This document shows positions 7,844 to 15,163 of a stretch of 64,000 bases of DNA, one piece after another; positions within the stretch are counted from its first letter, which is position 1, and each line of letters starts with the position of its first letter. The stretch spans positions 30,532 through 94,531 of the forward strand of contig NZ_RJJW01000008.1 in NCBI RefSeq assembly GCF_003781945.1, in the 5' to 3' direction. The notes under the pieces were generated by a model, which was not told the DNA's origin, did no database searches, and saw only the letters and a list, made by a program, of their open reading frames with translations. The position numbers and the translations under genes are program-made. The stretch is from Halorubrum sp. CSM-61 (GTDB taxonomy: Archaea; Halobacteriota; Halobacteria; Halobacteriales; Haloferacaceae).

Positions 7844-8653
7844 ATGAGCCTCAAAAAACAAGACGAGATGGACCACAACGCGTGGCTCAAAAAGCAGGAC
7901 CTGACGGTCATCGAGACCGCCTTCCTGACTACGCTCATCTGGCTCGACAAGCGGCTCCGCATCGTCGACTACCTCGAACTGCTGGAGACGATGTACTACC
8001 GCGCGAACCTCCAGATGCCGAAGAGCCACACCGAACAGTACGACCTCGACAACAAGTTCTGGTACTGGTACCCCCTGTACTCGCTCGGCTCCCTGTCGAT
8101 CGTCGCGTACCTCGTCGCCGCGGTCTCCGGCGCGCTGCTGGGCTTCTACTACGCCCCGTCGACCGCCGGCGCCGCCGCGCAGGGCGACCCGACGGCCGCG
8201 TACGACTCCCTCGTGATGATCATGACGGACGTGCAGTTCGGGTACATGCTCCGCTCCATCCACCGCTGGGCCGCCCAGTTCATGGTGGCGGCGGTGTTCC
8301 TGCACATGCTTCGCGTCTACTTCACCGGCTCTTACAAGGAGCCCCGCGAGGTCAACTGGATCCTCGGGATCGTCCTCATCGGCCTGACGCTTTTGTTCGG
8401 GTTCTCCGGATACGTGCTCCCGTGGAAGCAGCTGTCCTTCTGGGCCGCACAGATCGGCGTCGAGATGGCGCTCGCGACGCCCCTCGTGGGCGAGTGGGCG
8501 GCACAGCTCCTGTTCGGCGGCTTCACGCTCGGACAGGCGACGCTCGTGAGAATGTACATCCTGCACGTGTTCGTGCTGCCGTTCGTGGTAACGGGGCTCA
8601 TCGCCCTCCACGTCGGCATCGTCTGGGTGCAGGGCATCGCGGAGCCGCACTAA
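7844..8653 (+). CDS. Cytochrome b N-terminal domain protein (b6-like)
   Basis: 269 residues. It is the four-helix haem-binding half of cytochrome b. Likely haem ligands are H140 and H154 in one helix and H241 and H256 in another; thirteen residues separate the first pair and fourteen the second, which is the spacing of cytochrome b6 rather than mitochondrial cytochrome b. The stretch FGFSGYVLPW is the conserved cd-region of the quinol oxidation site. The N-terminal 75 residues are an extra soluble segment. It works with the following gene as a split cytochrome b in quinol oxidation and proton translocation. Confidence 0.92.
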   Translation: MSLKKQDEMDHNAWLKKQDLTVIETAFLTTLIWLDKRLRIVDYLELLETMYYRANLQMPKSHTEQYDLDNKFWYWYPLYSLGSLSIVAYLVAAVSGALLGFYYAPSTAGAAAQGDPTAAYDSLVMIMTDVQFGYMLRSIHRWAAQFMVAAVFLHMLRVYFTGSYKEPREVNWILGIVLIGLTLLFGFSGYVLPWKQLSFWAAQIGVEMALATPLVGEWAAQLLFGGFTLGQATLVRMYILHVFVLPFVVTGLIALHVGIVWVQGIAEPH

Positions 8654-8657
8654 TCCA

Positions 8658-9446
8658 ATGACCGACGACGACACCCCCATGACGGACGGAGGAACCGACG
8701 CGGAAGCGCGCACGGACGGCGGTCCGCCGGCCACCGTGCCGCCGGACGACGAGACGCCCACCTGGTCTGACCGCAAGGAGCGCTCGCAGGGGCTCGCACA
8801 GCTCACCTACCAGTACTTCGAGCGCTCGCGCCGCGAGGACGAGGACCTCCGGGCGGAGTCGACGTACGTCGAGCGCGACGTGCTCGGCTTCCCGACGTGG
8901 CCCCACGAGACGCTCCGGAACCTCGCGATCACGAGTTTCTTCGTCGGGATCATGATCCTCGTCGCGGCGCTGATGCCGGCGCACTTCGGCGAGCCCGCAA
9001 ACCCCGGCTCGACGCCGGCGATCATCCTCCCCGACTGGTACCTCTACTGGTCGTTCGGCCTACTGAAGCTCAATCCGCTCAACCCTGAGCTGGCCGTGCT
9101 CGGCGGCAACATCGTGATGTCGAACGAGCTGCTCGGCATCGTCGCCCACGGGATCGTCTTCGGCGTCATCGGGCTCGTGCCGTTCCTCAACAAGGGGAGC
9201 GCGCGCCGCCCCGTCGAACAGCCGTTCTGGGCCGCCGTCGGCGTCACGGGCGTCATCCTGGCGTTCACGCTCGCGGCGCTCGCGATCCAGAACTTCTTCC
9301 CGATCTCGCTCGACCTGCTCATCACCCTCACGTTCGTCCTGCCGGTGCTGGGGGGTATCATCACCTACGCGGTGTTGAAGACGATGCGTGAAGGGTACAT
9401 GTACGACCTGAACCGGCGGTACTACATGCTGCGGCCCCCGAAGTAA
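8658..9446 (+). CDS. Cytochrome b C-terminal domain protein (subunit IV-like)
   Basis: 262 residues, starting four bases after the b6-like gene. The family's quinol-site PEWY motif appears as PDWY at residues 125-128 (LPDWYLYWSFGLLKL). At least three membrane helices follow, with a last one near ITLTFVLPVLGGIITYAVL. The first 75 residues are acidic and not part of the fold. Together with the preceding gene it makes a split cytochrome b as in b6f. A glutamate-to-aspartate change in PEWY is tolerated in some bc complexes; its effect here is unknown. Confidence 0.9.
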   Translation: MTDDDTPMTDGGTDAEARTDGGPPATVPPDDETPTWSDRKERSQGLAQLTYQYFERSRREDEDLRAESTYVERDVLGFPTWPHETLRNLAITSFFVGIMILVAALMPAHFGEPANPGSTPAIILPDWYLYWSFGLLKLNPLNPELAVLGGNIVMSNELLGIVAHGIVFGVIGLVPFLNKGSARRPVEQPFWAAVGVTGVILAFTLAALAIQNFFPISLDLLITLTFVLPVLGGIITYAVLKTMREGYMYDLNRRYYMLRPPK

Positions 9447-9484
9447 CGGGTCGAACCGTCCCGATTTTGCGGTCTCCGTCACCG

Positions 9485-9925
9485 ATGTCACCACCACCCG
9501 ACAACGACGACACGCAGGCGTACGACGAGACGGGCGATCCCGTCGCGAAGGACGCCGAGGACGCCGAACGGGACCCGCGAGACGAACCGACCGGGCCGCG
9601 CGTCGGCTCAGACGGTCGGGAGATCGTCGTCCCGTTTCGGCTGTACAAGGCCGTCACCGTCTTCTCGACGCTCGCCGCCGTGATCGCGTACCTGATCGGA
9701 TTCACGCTGATCGACGCGGCGACGCTGCAGATCAGCTTCGTCCGGACGGCGATCGTCTACCTGCTCAACAGCGCCGGCCTCTACCCGTCCGACGACCTGC
9801 TGGTCGCGGCGCTCGCGATCACCGGTATCGGGTTCCTCGTCGCGGGAACGGCGGTGTACGTTCTCGGGACGCGGTTCCGTGGACAGGGGATGGGAAAGCC
9901 TCAAGGCGATTCCAGCGAAACCTGA
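9485..9925 (+). CDS. Two-helix membrane protein of the cytochrome b cluster (probably DUF7315)
   Basis: 146 residues from the ATG at 9485; an upstream TTG at 9467 is less likely. The first 50 residues are acidic and disordered. Two membrane segments follow: AVTVFSTLAAVIAYLIGFTL and LVAALAITGIGFLVAGTAVY. No metal or haem ligand pattern is seen. It lies 38 bases after subunit IV and four before the next gene, so it belongs to the operon. Probably an auxiliary subunit (inference from position). Confidence 0.7.
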   Translation: MSPPPDNDDTQAYDETGDPVAKDAEDAERDPRDEPTGPRVGSDGREIVVPFRLYKAVTVFSTLAAVIAYLIGFTLIDAATLQISFVRTAIVYLLNSAGLYPSDDLLVAALAITGIGFLVAGTAVYVLGTRFRGQGMGKPQGDSSET

Positions 9926-9929
9926 GATA

Positions 9930-10214
9930 ATGGCAGACGAGTTCATCAAGGGGTTCACCCTCTTCACGCTCGGCGGTCTCGGATGGCTCACCTTCGGCGG
10001 CTGGTACCGGACGCCCTCGTACTACGAAATCGTCCAGCTCGTCAACCCGGCCGAGGGGGTCAACACGGCCTACGGCGAGATCGGGCTGGTCCTCGGCGAC
10101 GCGTCCTTCTGGGTGATGATCCTCGGTGCGCTCACGTTCTGGGTGTTCATCCCGGCGAGCCGTCAGCTCCGCGACGCGCTCGGCTCTGACGCCGACGCCG
10201 ACGCCGCGAACTGA
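9930..10214 (+). CDS. Small membrane protein, last gene of the cytochrome b operon (probably DUF7314)
   Basis: 94 residues from the ATG at 9930. An N-terminal membrane segment (FTLFTLGGLGWLTFGGW) is followed by an extracellular-looking loop and a second helix (SFWVMILGALTFWVFIP), then an acidic tail. The start is four bases after the previous stop. A longer frame runs upstream, but it only extends into the previous gene. Role unknown; presumably an accessory subunit. Confidence 0.7.
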   Translation: MADEFIKGFTLFTLGGLGWLTFGGWYRTPSYYEIVQLVNPAEGVNTAYGEIGLVLGDASFWVMILGALTFWVFIPASRQLRDALGSDADADAAN

Positions 10215-10499
10215 CCGCGACCGCTCCGGTTCCGCTTCCGACTCCGTTTTCACCCTCTGCCCGTTTTTCGTCGTAGTGCCTGCTCCGCGTTTCGACCCCG
10301 CCGGCTCGCTGTTGCCGTCGCCGTGTTTCCGATCTGACTCGAAAGCGTTCGAAACTGCGTCGTTAGCCCGCGTTGCTTCGTTGTATCTCCACCAGACATC
10401 CTCTCGTCCGGAATAGCCGATTAATTGACGACGGGAGTACGTCTCGCACGTTTGTGAGGTAGTTGTTTATAAGTCGAACTGTTAGGGTGCTGTCGGCTG
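10215..10499. other. Intergenic, no gene seen
   Basis: Between the cytochrome b operon and element copy A. It is T-rich just after the stop (CGTTTTTCG, a possible weak terminator). It contains a TTTATAA box at 10466-10472, 34 bases before the second TTTATAA that opens copy A. I see no coding frame with haloarchaeal codon or residue use. Confidence 0.5.
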
Positions 10500-10902
10500 T
10501 TTATAAGCGATCGGTAGTGTTGCGGTGAAGGCCTGCAAAGCCCCAGCCGCGCTCGACTCCCACAGCTCGCTGCGCTCCTCGTCACTCGCGGTGCTCGTTC
10601 CTGCGGTGCTTACGTCGCTGGGGTTCGCCGAGCGCGGCTGCCCCTTTGAGTCCCGCCCAATCCCGCACCGCAACCGCGCCTCACACCTCCCCAGCCTCGC
10701 GGCTCACGACTTGCGGCTTCGCCGCTCGCGTTCGCCGCGTCCAGCGAGGGACCGAAGGTCCCTCTGGCAGTCGGGCTTCGCCCGACGACCTCGCGCGTGC
10801 TCCTCGCGCCCAGTGGGCGCTCGGAGGCACGCAGGGAGACGCAACGCGCCTCTTGCAGCCGGCGGCTCTGCCGCCGGCGACGCCACCGCATGTTCTTTAT
10901 AA
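10500..10902 (+). repeat. Structured intergenic element, copy A
   Basis: Bounded by TTTATAA at 10500-10506 and 10897-10902. It contains the family blocks in order: GTGAA, GCAAAGCCCCAGCCGCG, the loop of GCTCGNNCCTGCGGTGCTTA, CGGCTGCCCCTTTGAGTCCC, CCTCACACCTCCCCAGCCTCG and the nested hairpin around GCGCCCAGTGGGCGC. The main stem is perfect: CAGCCGCGCTCG at 10544-10555 pairs with CGAGCGCGGCTG at 10629-10640. Compared with the other copies it has an extra stretch of small hairpins at about 10705-10795. Strand is given for the reading direction that starts with GTGAACACC-like sequence; the transcribed strand, if any, is not known. Confidence 0.8.
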
Positions 10903-11064
10903 GCGATCGTCACTGCTGGTCATTCTCATTTAAATACTCTCTCGCCGCCACCGATCTGCAACACTCACTCCCGTAGCCGATCAAGAAACAGTCATCGTTG
11001 ACGGGGTACGTCACCGCTACGAGGAAGATAATTTCGATAAATATACAGAAAACAGGCCGGCCGC
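10903..11064. other. AT-richer intergenic tail after copy A, no gene seen
   Basis: Between element copy A and the end of the actin-like gene. It holds GCGATCG directly after the TTTATAA, an ATTTAAATA box at 10928-10936 and TAAATATAC near 11038. The composition is clearly less GC-rich than the genes. Nothing coding is seen. Confidence 0.4.
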
Positions 11065-12120
11065 TCAGATCAGGCGCTCGGCGATCCGACCGGCGCCCTC
11101 CGCGGCGGCGGTCGCGGGGTCGTCGGGGGAGACGACCTCGACGTCGCGGTCGAGCTCGGCGGAGAGCCGCTTCTCGAACTCCTCGGTGAGGCCGGGGATG
11201 CAGGCCATGCCGCCGGTCGCCGCGACGGGGCGGCCCAAGGCGAGCTGGTACGGCTTCATGTGGTCGTTCGCGAGCTCCGGGAGGAACTCGTTGGCGACGA
11301 CGTCGACCGCCTCGTCGATGTACCGGTCGACGGGCTCGCGCACGCCGCGGTCGACGGTGAACTCGTGGCTCCCGCCGCCGGGCTGTTGGATCACGTCCGT
11401 GAACGGCTCGAAGTCGTACACGTCGGCGTGTTCCTCCTTGTACTCCCGGGCGGTCGTCCGGTCGATGTGGACGCGACCCTGGCTCTCCTCCTCGACGGCG
11501 GCGACGATCCGGCGGTCGACCTCGTTGCCCGTCACCGAGCCGGTCGAGAACGGCGAGAGCTGCTCGCCGCGTCGGTAGGCGCACGCCTCCAGCGTCGTGG
11601 ACCCCATGTTGACGGAGACGAACACCTCGTCGATGGCGGACAGGTCGTCGCCGTAGGCGGGGATCGCCCCGCACAGCGACTCGGGGTAGCTCCGCGTCTC
11701 GACCCCTCCGATCGAGGAGCCCTCGATCACCGACTTGAGGTTGTTCACGCCCGCCTCGTTGTCGATGGTGGGGACCGCGTAGACGACCGCGCTGTCCTCG
11801 GGCACGTCGTGGGCGTCCACGAGCGCCTCGAAGAAGCGCTCCGCGTCGGCGACGCTCTCGTCGTCCTCCGGGAGCCCCGAGCGGAGCATAAAGCGCACCG
11901 TGTCGGGGTACTCGATCGCGGCCTCGTGGCCGAACAGGACCTTCTCCTCGCCCGTGATGGCGTCCTCGTAGGTCGCCAGACACGTCAGCGTCGAGTGTCG
12001 CTCGCGACCGCCCCGCCCGTCGGGGAGGTCGAGCACCGTCCGGGTGCTGCCGAGTTTCACGCCGACCGCTTCCGGGCCGTCTGTACCGTTGATGTCCGTG
12101 GATTCGTCGTCGTCGCTCAT
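11065..12120 (-). CDS. Actin-superfamily protein, salactin/volactin-like
   Basis: 351 residues. The actin/Hsp70 ATPase pattern is visible: phosphate-1 loop GVKLGSTRTVL near residue 24, phosphate-2 region VNMGSTTLEACAYRRG near 165-180, and adenosine loop ATGGMACIPGL near 304-314. Residues such as EFTVDRGVREPVDRYIDEAVD lie between them. Haloarchaea have their own actin homologues (salactin in Halobacterium, volactin in Haloferax) that form cytoplasmic filaments and help partition the chromosome or shape cells; this gene looks like that group, though which subfamily is uncertain. Its ATG overlaps the stop of the FlaD/E-domain gene by four bases, so the two are co-translated. Confidence 0.75.
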   Translation of the reverse strand: MSDDDESTDINGTDGPEAVGVKLGSTRTVLDLPDGRGGRERHSTLTCLATYEDAITGEEKVLFGHEAAIEYPDTVRFMLRSGLPEDDESVADAERFFEALVDAHDVPEDSAVVYAVPTIDNEAGVNNLKSVIEGSSIGGVETRSYPESLCGAIPAYGDDLSAIDEVFVSVNMGSTTLEACAYRRGEQLSPFSTGSVTGNEVDRRIVAAVEEESQGRVHIDRTTAREYKEEHADVYDFEPFTDVIQQPGGGSHEFTVDRGVREPVDRYIDEAVDVVANEFLPELANDHMKPYQLALGRPVAATGGMACIPGLTEEFEKRLSAELDRDVEVVSPDDPATAAAEGAGRIAERLI

Positions 12121-12614
12121 GATTCACTCGCACACGAAGCGATCCGGACGATGGAGACGAGGCTGATCCGGTGGTCGGCGGGGGTGAATGGCCGGTCGTA
12201 CCGCGGGGCGTCGAACCCCTCCAACCGGCGCCGGAGGGCCGCGACCGCGTCGTCGTCGACCCAGCCGAGCTCGGCGTAGTACGCTAACGCGTCCCGGCTC
12301 CGCACGTGGCCGCCCACGTCGACGAGGTAGCCGAGCCACTCGCCGATCTCGTGTTCCGCCTCCGGGGACGCCGGGATCGCCGTCAGGTACGGCCGATCGC
12401 CGGCGTCGGATCGGTCCCCGTCGCCGGAGAGCCGCAGCCCCCGCTGACGCTGGAGCAGCTCGGTGAACGCGGCCGAGCGGGCGGCCTGCTCCGCTCGGTT
12501 CCGGTTCGGCTGACGAAGCGACCGCTCCCGAGGCGCTCCGTCGGCGCCGTCCCGCGGTGCGTCCGCGATCCGGCGCAGCTCCCGCACGTCGTATTGCCGT
12601 GGATTCAGACTCAT
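12117..12614 (-). CDS. FlaD/E-like domain protein, operon partner of the actin homologue
   Basis: 165 residues. The first 80 are basic, Arg/Gln-rich and probably disordered. The segment from about residue 94 to 142 (EAEHEIGEWLGYLVDVGG, then DALAYYAELGWVDDD and a closing helix) matches the small helical domain shared by archaellum proteins FlaD/FlaE, which serves as a protein-protein docking unit. The stop overlaps the actin-like start (ATGA), so a physical partnership is likely. No archaellum genes are nearby. The assignment rests on the pattern EWL-YLV-x-G-x(8)-AL-YY-x-x-x-GW. Confidence 0.7.
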   Translation of the reverse strand: MSLNPRQYDVRELRRIADAPRDGADGAPRERSLRQPNRNRAEQAARSAAFTELLQRQRGLRLSGDGDRSDAGDRPYLTAIPASPEAEHEIGEWLGYLVDVGGHVRSRDALAYYAELGWVDDDAVAALRRRLEGFDAPRYDRPFTPADHRISLVSIVRIASCASES

Positions 12615-12745
12615 GTTCCGTCCGTCGTTCGCGTCCGTACCGGGACGCTCACGGGCCGGCTATATGATAGTTGCCACGCAGTTATCAGGTGTGAGAAACT
12701 ACCGCGGCCGAACTCGCGGGCTGCGACGCGCTCGCCTCCTCGAAG

Positions 12746-13267
12746 TCACTCGGCGTCGGCCCACGGGAGGGGCTCGGTACACCAGTGACAGAAGTCGAGG
12801 TCGGCGTCGGTCTCCTTGCCGCAGTACGGGCACTCGACCTCCGACGGTCCGGGGGCGCTCTCGGCGACGGCCCCGGTCGAGGCGCTCGCGCCGCCGAGAT
12901 CTCCGGTCGTCTCGCCGTCGTCGCTCGCGGCGCGGCGCCGGATCGCCTCGGCGGTCGCGTCGGCCCGTTGCCGCTCGGCGACGTCGGCGCGCCCGACGAG
13001 GTAGGCGTCGACCGCGGAGAGACCGTACAGGACGGCGATCGGGAGGGTCACGTCCGTCGGGAGCGCGGCGGCCGTCTCGGCCGCCTCCGTCACCGAAACC
13101 GACGACTCGACGGGCACGTCGTAGAGGGCGAACAGCGCCACGCCGCCGCCGACGATGGTCAGGTGCCACAGCAGCGCCCGCCCCCACCGGCGCAGGGTGA
13201 GATGGCCGAGGCCCGGCAGCGCCATCGCCAGCAGCGCGGCGAGCAGGGGACGGAACTGGTCTCGCAT
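12746..13267 (-). CDS. Membrane protein with C-terminal zinc ribbon
   Basis: 173 residues from the ATG at 13267 (MRDQFRPLLAALLAMALPG). The N-terminal half has three or four membrane segments and a PGLGHLTLRRWGRALLWH motif, as in small TM2/DUF5683-like proteins. After an acidic linker the C terminus carries CPYCGKETDADLDFCHWC, one four-cysteine zinc ribbon. A CCTAAATA box lies 23-30 bases before the start, so this start is preferred over the frame's earlier codons. Such ribbon-membrane proteins are common in haloarchaea; function unknown. Confidence 0.7.
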   Translation of the reverse strand: MRDQFRPLLAALLAMALPGLGHLTLRRWGRALLWHLTIVGGGVALFALYDVPVESSVSVTEAAETAAALPTDVTLPIAVLYGLSAVDAYLVGRADVAERQRADATAEAIRRRAASDDGETTGDLGGASASTGAVAESAPGPSEVECPYCGKETDADLDFCHWCTEPLPWADAE

Positions 13268-13289
13268 ACTCCGCCGGTTTGGCCGGGCG

Positions 13290-13297
13290 GTATTTAG
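13290..13297 (-). promoter_or_regulatory. TATA box of the zinc-ribbon membrane protein gene
   Basis: CCTAAATA on the minus strand ends 23 bases before the ATG at 13267, fitting a leaderless start. Confidence 0.5.
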
Positions 13298-13361
13298 GCC
13301 TGCGGTGTCGGCGTCGCCGCGGATAACAACCGTTAATCGACGGCCACCCGTCCGACGCGCC

Positions 13362-14210
13362 ATGAGCAGGCAGCGGGCGACCGCGTTCGTTCCCGGTCAC
13401 GTCACCGCCTTCTTCAGCGCGCACCCGGCCGAGCGTCCCGCGGCCGCCGGCTCGCGCGGCGCCGGGGTGACGCTCACCGACGGGGTGACGGTCCGGGTGT
13501 CGGCGAGGGGCGACCGCTCGTCGCCCCGTCGGACGATCGACGGCGAGCCGGGGACGATCGGCGCGGTCGACGACGCGCTCGCGGAACTGGGGGCGTCCGG
13601 CGTCGACGTCGCCGTCGAGACGGACCTCCCGATCGGCGCCGGCTTCGGCGTCTCGGGCGCCGCGGCGCTCGGGGCCGCGCTCGCCGCGAACGACGCCCTC
13701 GACCGCGGCCGGTCCGAGAACGAGCTGGTCCGGATCGCCCACGAGGCGGAGGTGGGTCGCGGCACCGGCCTCGGCGACGTGGTCGCGCAGGCGCGCGGCG
13801 GGGTCCCGATCCGGGTAGAGCCCGGCGCGCCGGGGATCGGTGAGCTCGACGGGATCCCGGCGACCGCGCGCGTCGAGTACGTCACGTTCGGCGAGCTGTC
13901 GACCGAGGAGGTGTTGGGCGGGGACACGGCGGCCCTCTCCGCCGCCGGCGAGGACGGGCTCGACCGTCTCCGCGCGGATCCGCGGCTCACGACGATGATG
14001 GGCGAGGCCCGCGCGTTCGCCCGGGAGGCGGACCTCCTCGTTCCCGAGGTCGCGGAAGCGGTCGACGCCGTCGACGCGGTCGGCGGCGAGGCGGCGATGG
14101 CGATGCTCGGCCGCACCGTCTTCGCGCTCGGCACCGGCCTCTCCGACGCGGGCTACGACCCCGAGGTCTGTCGGATCGACGCCGCGGGCGCGCGGATCGT
14201 CGAGCGATGA
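13362..14210 (+). CDS. Pantoate kinase (GHMP kinase family)
   Basis: 282 residues from the ATG at 13362. It has the GHMP ATP-binding loop PIGAGFGVSGAAALGAA (about residues 89-105), preceded by the N-terminal strand motif FVPGHVTAFFSAHP typical of archaeal pantoate kinase, and GRGTGLGDVVAQ near 132. Archaea make 4'-phosphopantothenate for coenzyme A with pantoate kinase and phosphopantothenate synthetase instead of the bacterial PanC/PanK pair. The partner gene is not in this window. Identification is by family pattern; a different GHMP substrate is possible but less likely. Confidence 0.82.
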   Translation: MSRQRATAFVPGHVTAFFSAHPAERPAAAGSRGAGVTLTDGVTVRVSARGDRSSPRRTIDGEPGTIGAVDDALAELGASGVDVAVETDLPIGAGFGVSGAAALGAALAANDALDRGRSENELVRIAHEAEVGRGTGLGDVVAQARGGVPIRVEPGAPGIGELDGIPATARVEYVTFGELSTEEVLGGDTAALSAAGEDGLDRLRADPRLTTMMGEARAFAREADLLVPEVAEAVDAVDAVGGEAAMAMLGRTVFALGTGLSDAGYDPEVCRIDAAGARIVER

Positions 14211-14255
14211 GATCCGTGGGGCAACAGTTTGCTCGCACCGCTTGGTCCCCCGCTG

Positions 14256-14278
14256 AGTAATACTTATTTATTATTACT
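14256..14278 (+). promoter_or_regulatory. Promoter with overlapping inverted repeat, vapBC operator candidate
   Basis: Arms AGTAATA (14256-14262) and TATTACT (14272-14278) form a perfect 7-bp inverted repeat with nine bases between. The TATA-like CTTATTTA sits in the middle, about 28-35 bases before the ATG at 14298. An operator covering the TATA box is the usual arrangement for autorepression by an antitoxin or antitoxin-toxin complex. Confidence 0.55.
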
Positions 14279-14297
14279 TCAAAAGTACCGGTAGAGC

Positions 14298-14600
14298 ATG
14301 CCCCGAGTTACCACGAAGGGACAGGTCACCATCCCGAAAGAGATTCGGGATGCGCTCGGGATCGAACCCGGAGACGAAGTCGACTTCGAGCGGGTCGGTT
14401 CCGAGTATCGACTCCGGAAACGGGCCCCGACCACCGAAGACGGCGAAGACCCGTTCGAGAAGCACCGTGGCAGCGCAGACGGCGACGAGACGATGCCGGA
14501 TCGGATGCGTCGGCTCCGCGGCGAGTATCCGCGCGAGACGAACGGATCGCTTCCGGTCGACGAGTCGTCCGACGACGAGCAGACGGGTGCCGACTCGTGA
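14298..14600 (+). CDS. AbrB/MazE-type swapped-hairpin antitoxin (VapB-like)
   Basis: 100 residues. The first 45 are a textbook SpoVT-AbrB domain: VTTKGQVTIPKEIRDALGI followed by EPGDEVDFER. This domain dimerises and binds palindromic DNA. The rest is acidic and flexible, as in antitoxins, where the tail wraps the toxin. Its TGA overlaps the GTG of the PIN gene (14597-14600), so the two are translationally coupled. A palindrome over its TATA box suggests autorepression. Confidence 0.88.
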   Translation: MPRVTTKGQVTIPKEIRDALGIEPGDEVDFERVGSEYRLRKRAPTTEDGEDPFEKHRGSADGDETMPDRMRRLRGEYPRETNGSLPVDESSDDEQTGADS

Positions 14601-15073
14601 CGACGGCCGTCGACACGAACGCGTTCCTCGCGCTGCTGTACGACGACGAGTACGCAGACGCTAGCGAAGCGGCCCTCAGGCACGCGTACCGAGAGGGAGC
14701 GGTGGTCGTCACGCCCGTCGTGTACGCCGAACTTTCGGCCGACGGCCACTTCGACTCGGCCGCCGACCTCGATCGATTCCTCGAGGATTTCAGCGTCCGA
14801 GTCGTGGAGCCCTCGCGTGAGGCGCGCTTCGAGGCGGGCGATCGGTTCCGAGAATACGCGGACTGCCGATCGGACGGGATCCAGTGTCCAGCGTGTGGTG
14901 AGAAGCGATCCGTCGACTGCGAGGAGTGTGGCGAGGCGCTCTCGCCGCGGCAGCACATCGCCGCCGACTTTCTCATCGGTGCGCACGCCGCCATCGACTG
15001 CGACGGCTTGATCAGCTTCGATGAGGGGTTTTACTCGACGTACTTCCCGTCGCTTCCCGTGTTTCCGGACTGA
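14597..15073 (+). CDS. PIN-domain ribonuclease (VapC-like) with an inserted zinc ribbon
   Basis: 158 residues from a GTG at 14597. The PIN core is clear: VDTNAFLALLYDDE with the first acidic residue at D6, the E in VVYAELSADG, and the C-terminal HIAADFLIGAHA with the next aspartate, then GLISFDEGFYSTYFP. Between the second and third active-site blocks (about residues 97-115) sits CPACGEKRSVDCEECG, a four-cysteine zinc ribbon that is not part of the standard VapC fold. VapC toxins cut tRNA or rRNA at specific sites. The overlap with the antitoxin gene makes a VapBC pair; the ribbon may give RNA selectivity (inference). Confidence 0.85.
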   Translation: MTTAVDTNAFLALLYDDEYADASEAALRHAYREGAVVVTPVVYAELSADGHFDSAADLDRFLEDFSVRVVEPSREARFEAGDRFREYADCRSDGIQCPACGEKRSVDCEECGEALSPRQHIAADFLIGAHAAIDCDGLISFDEGFYSTYFPSLPVFPD

Positions 15074-15163
15074 ACCGATCGCCGTCTCGGCTGCCTCCTT
15101 CGACCGATCTTCGGCGACGCCGACGAACAAAGCTTTACCGCGTCGACCACCTATCTCCGGCAA

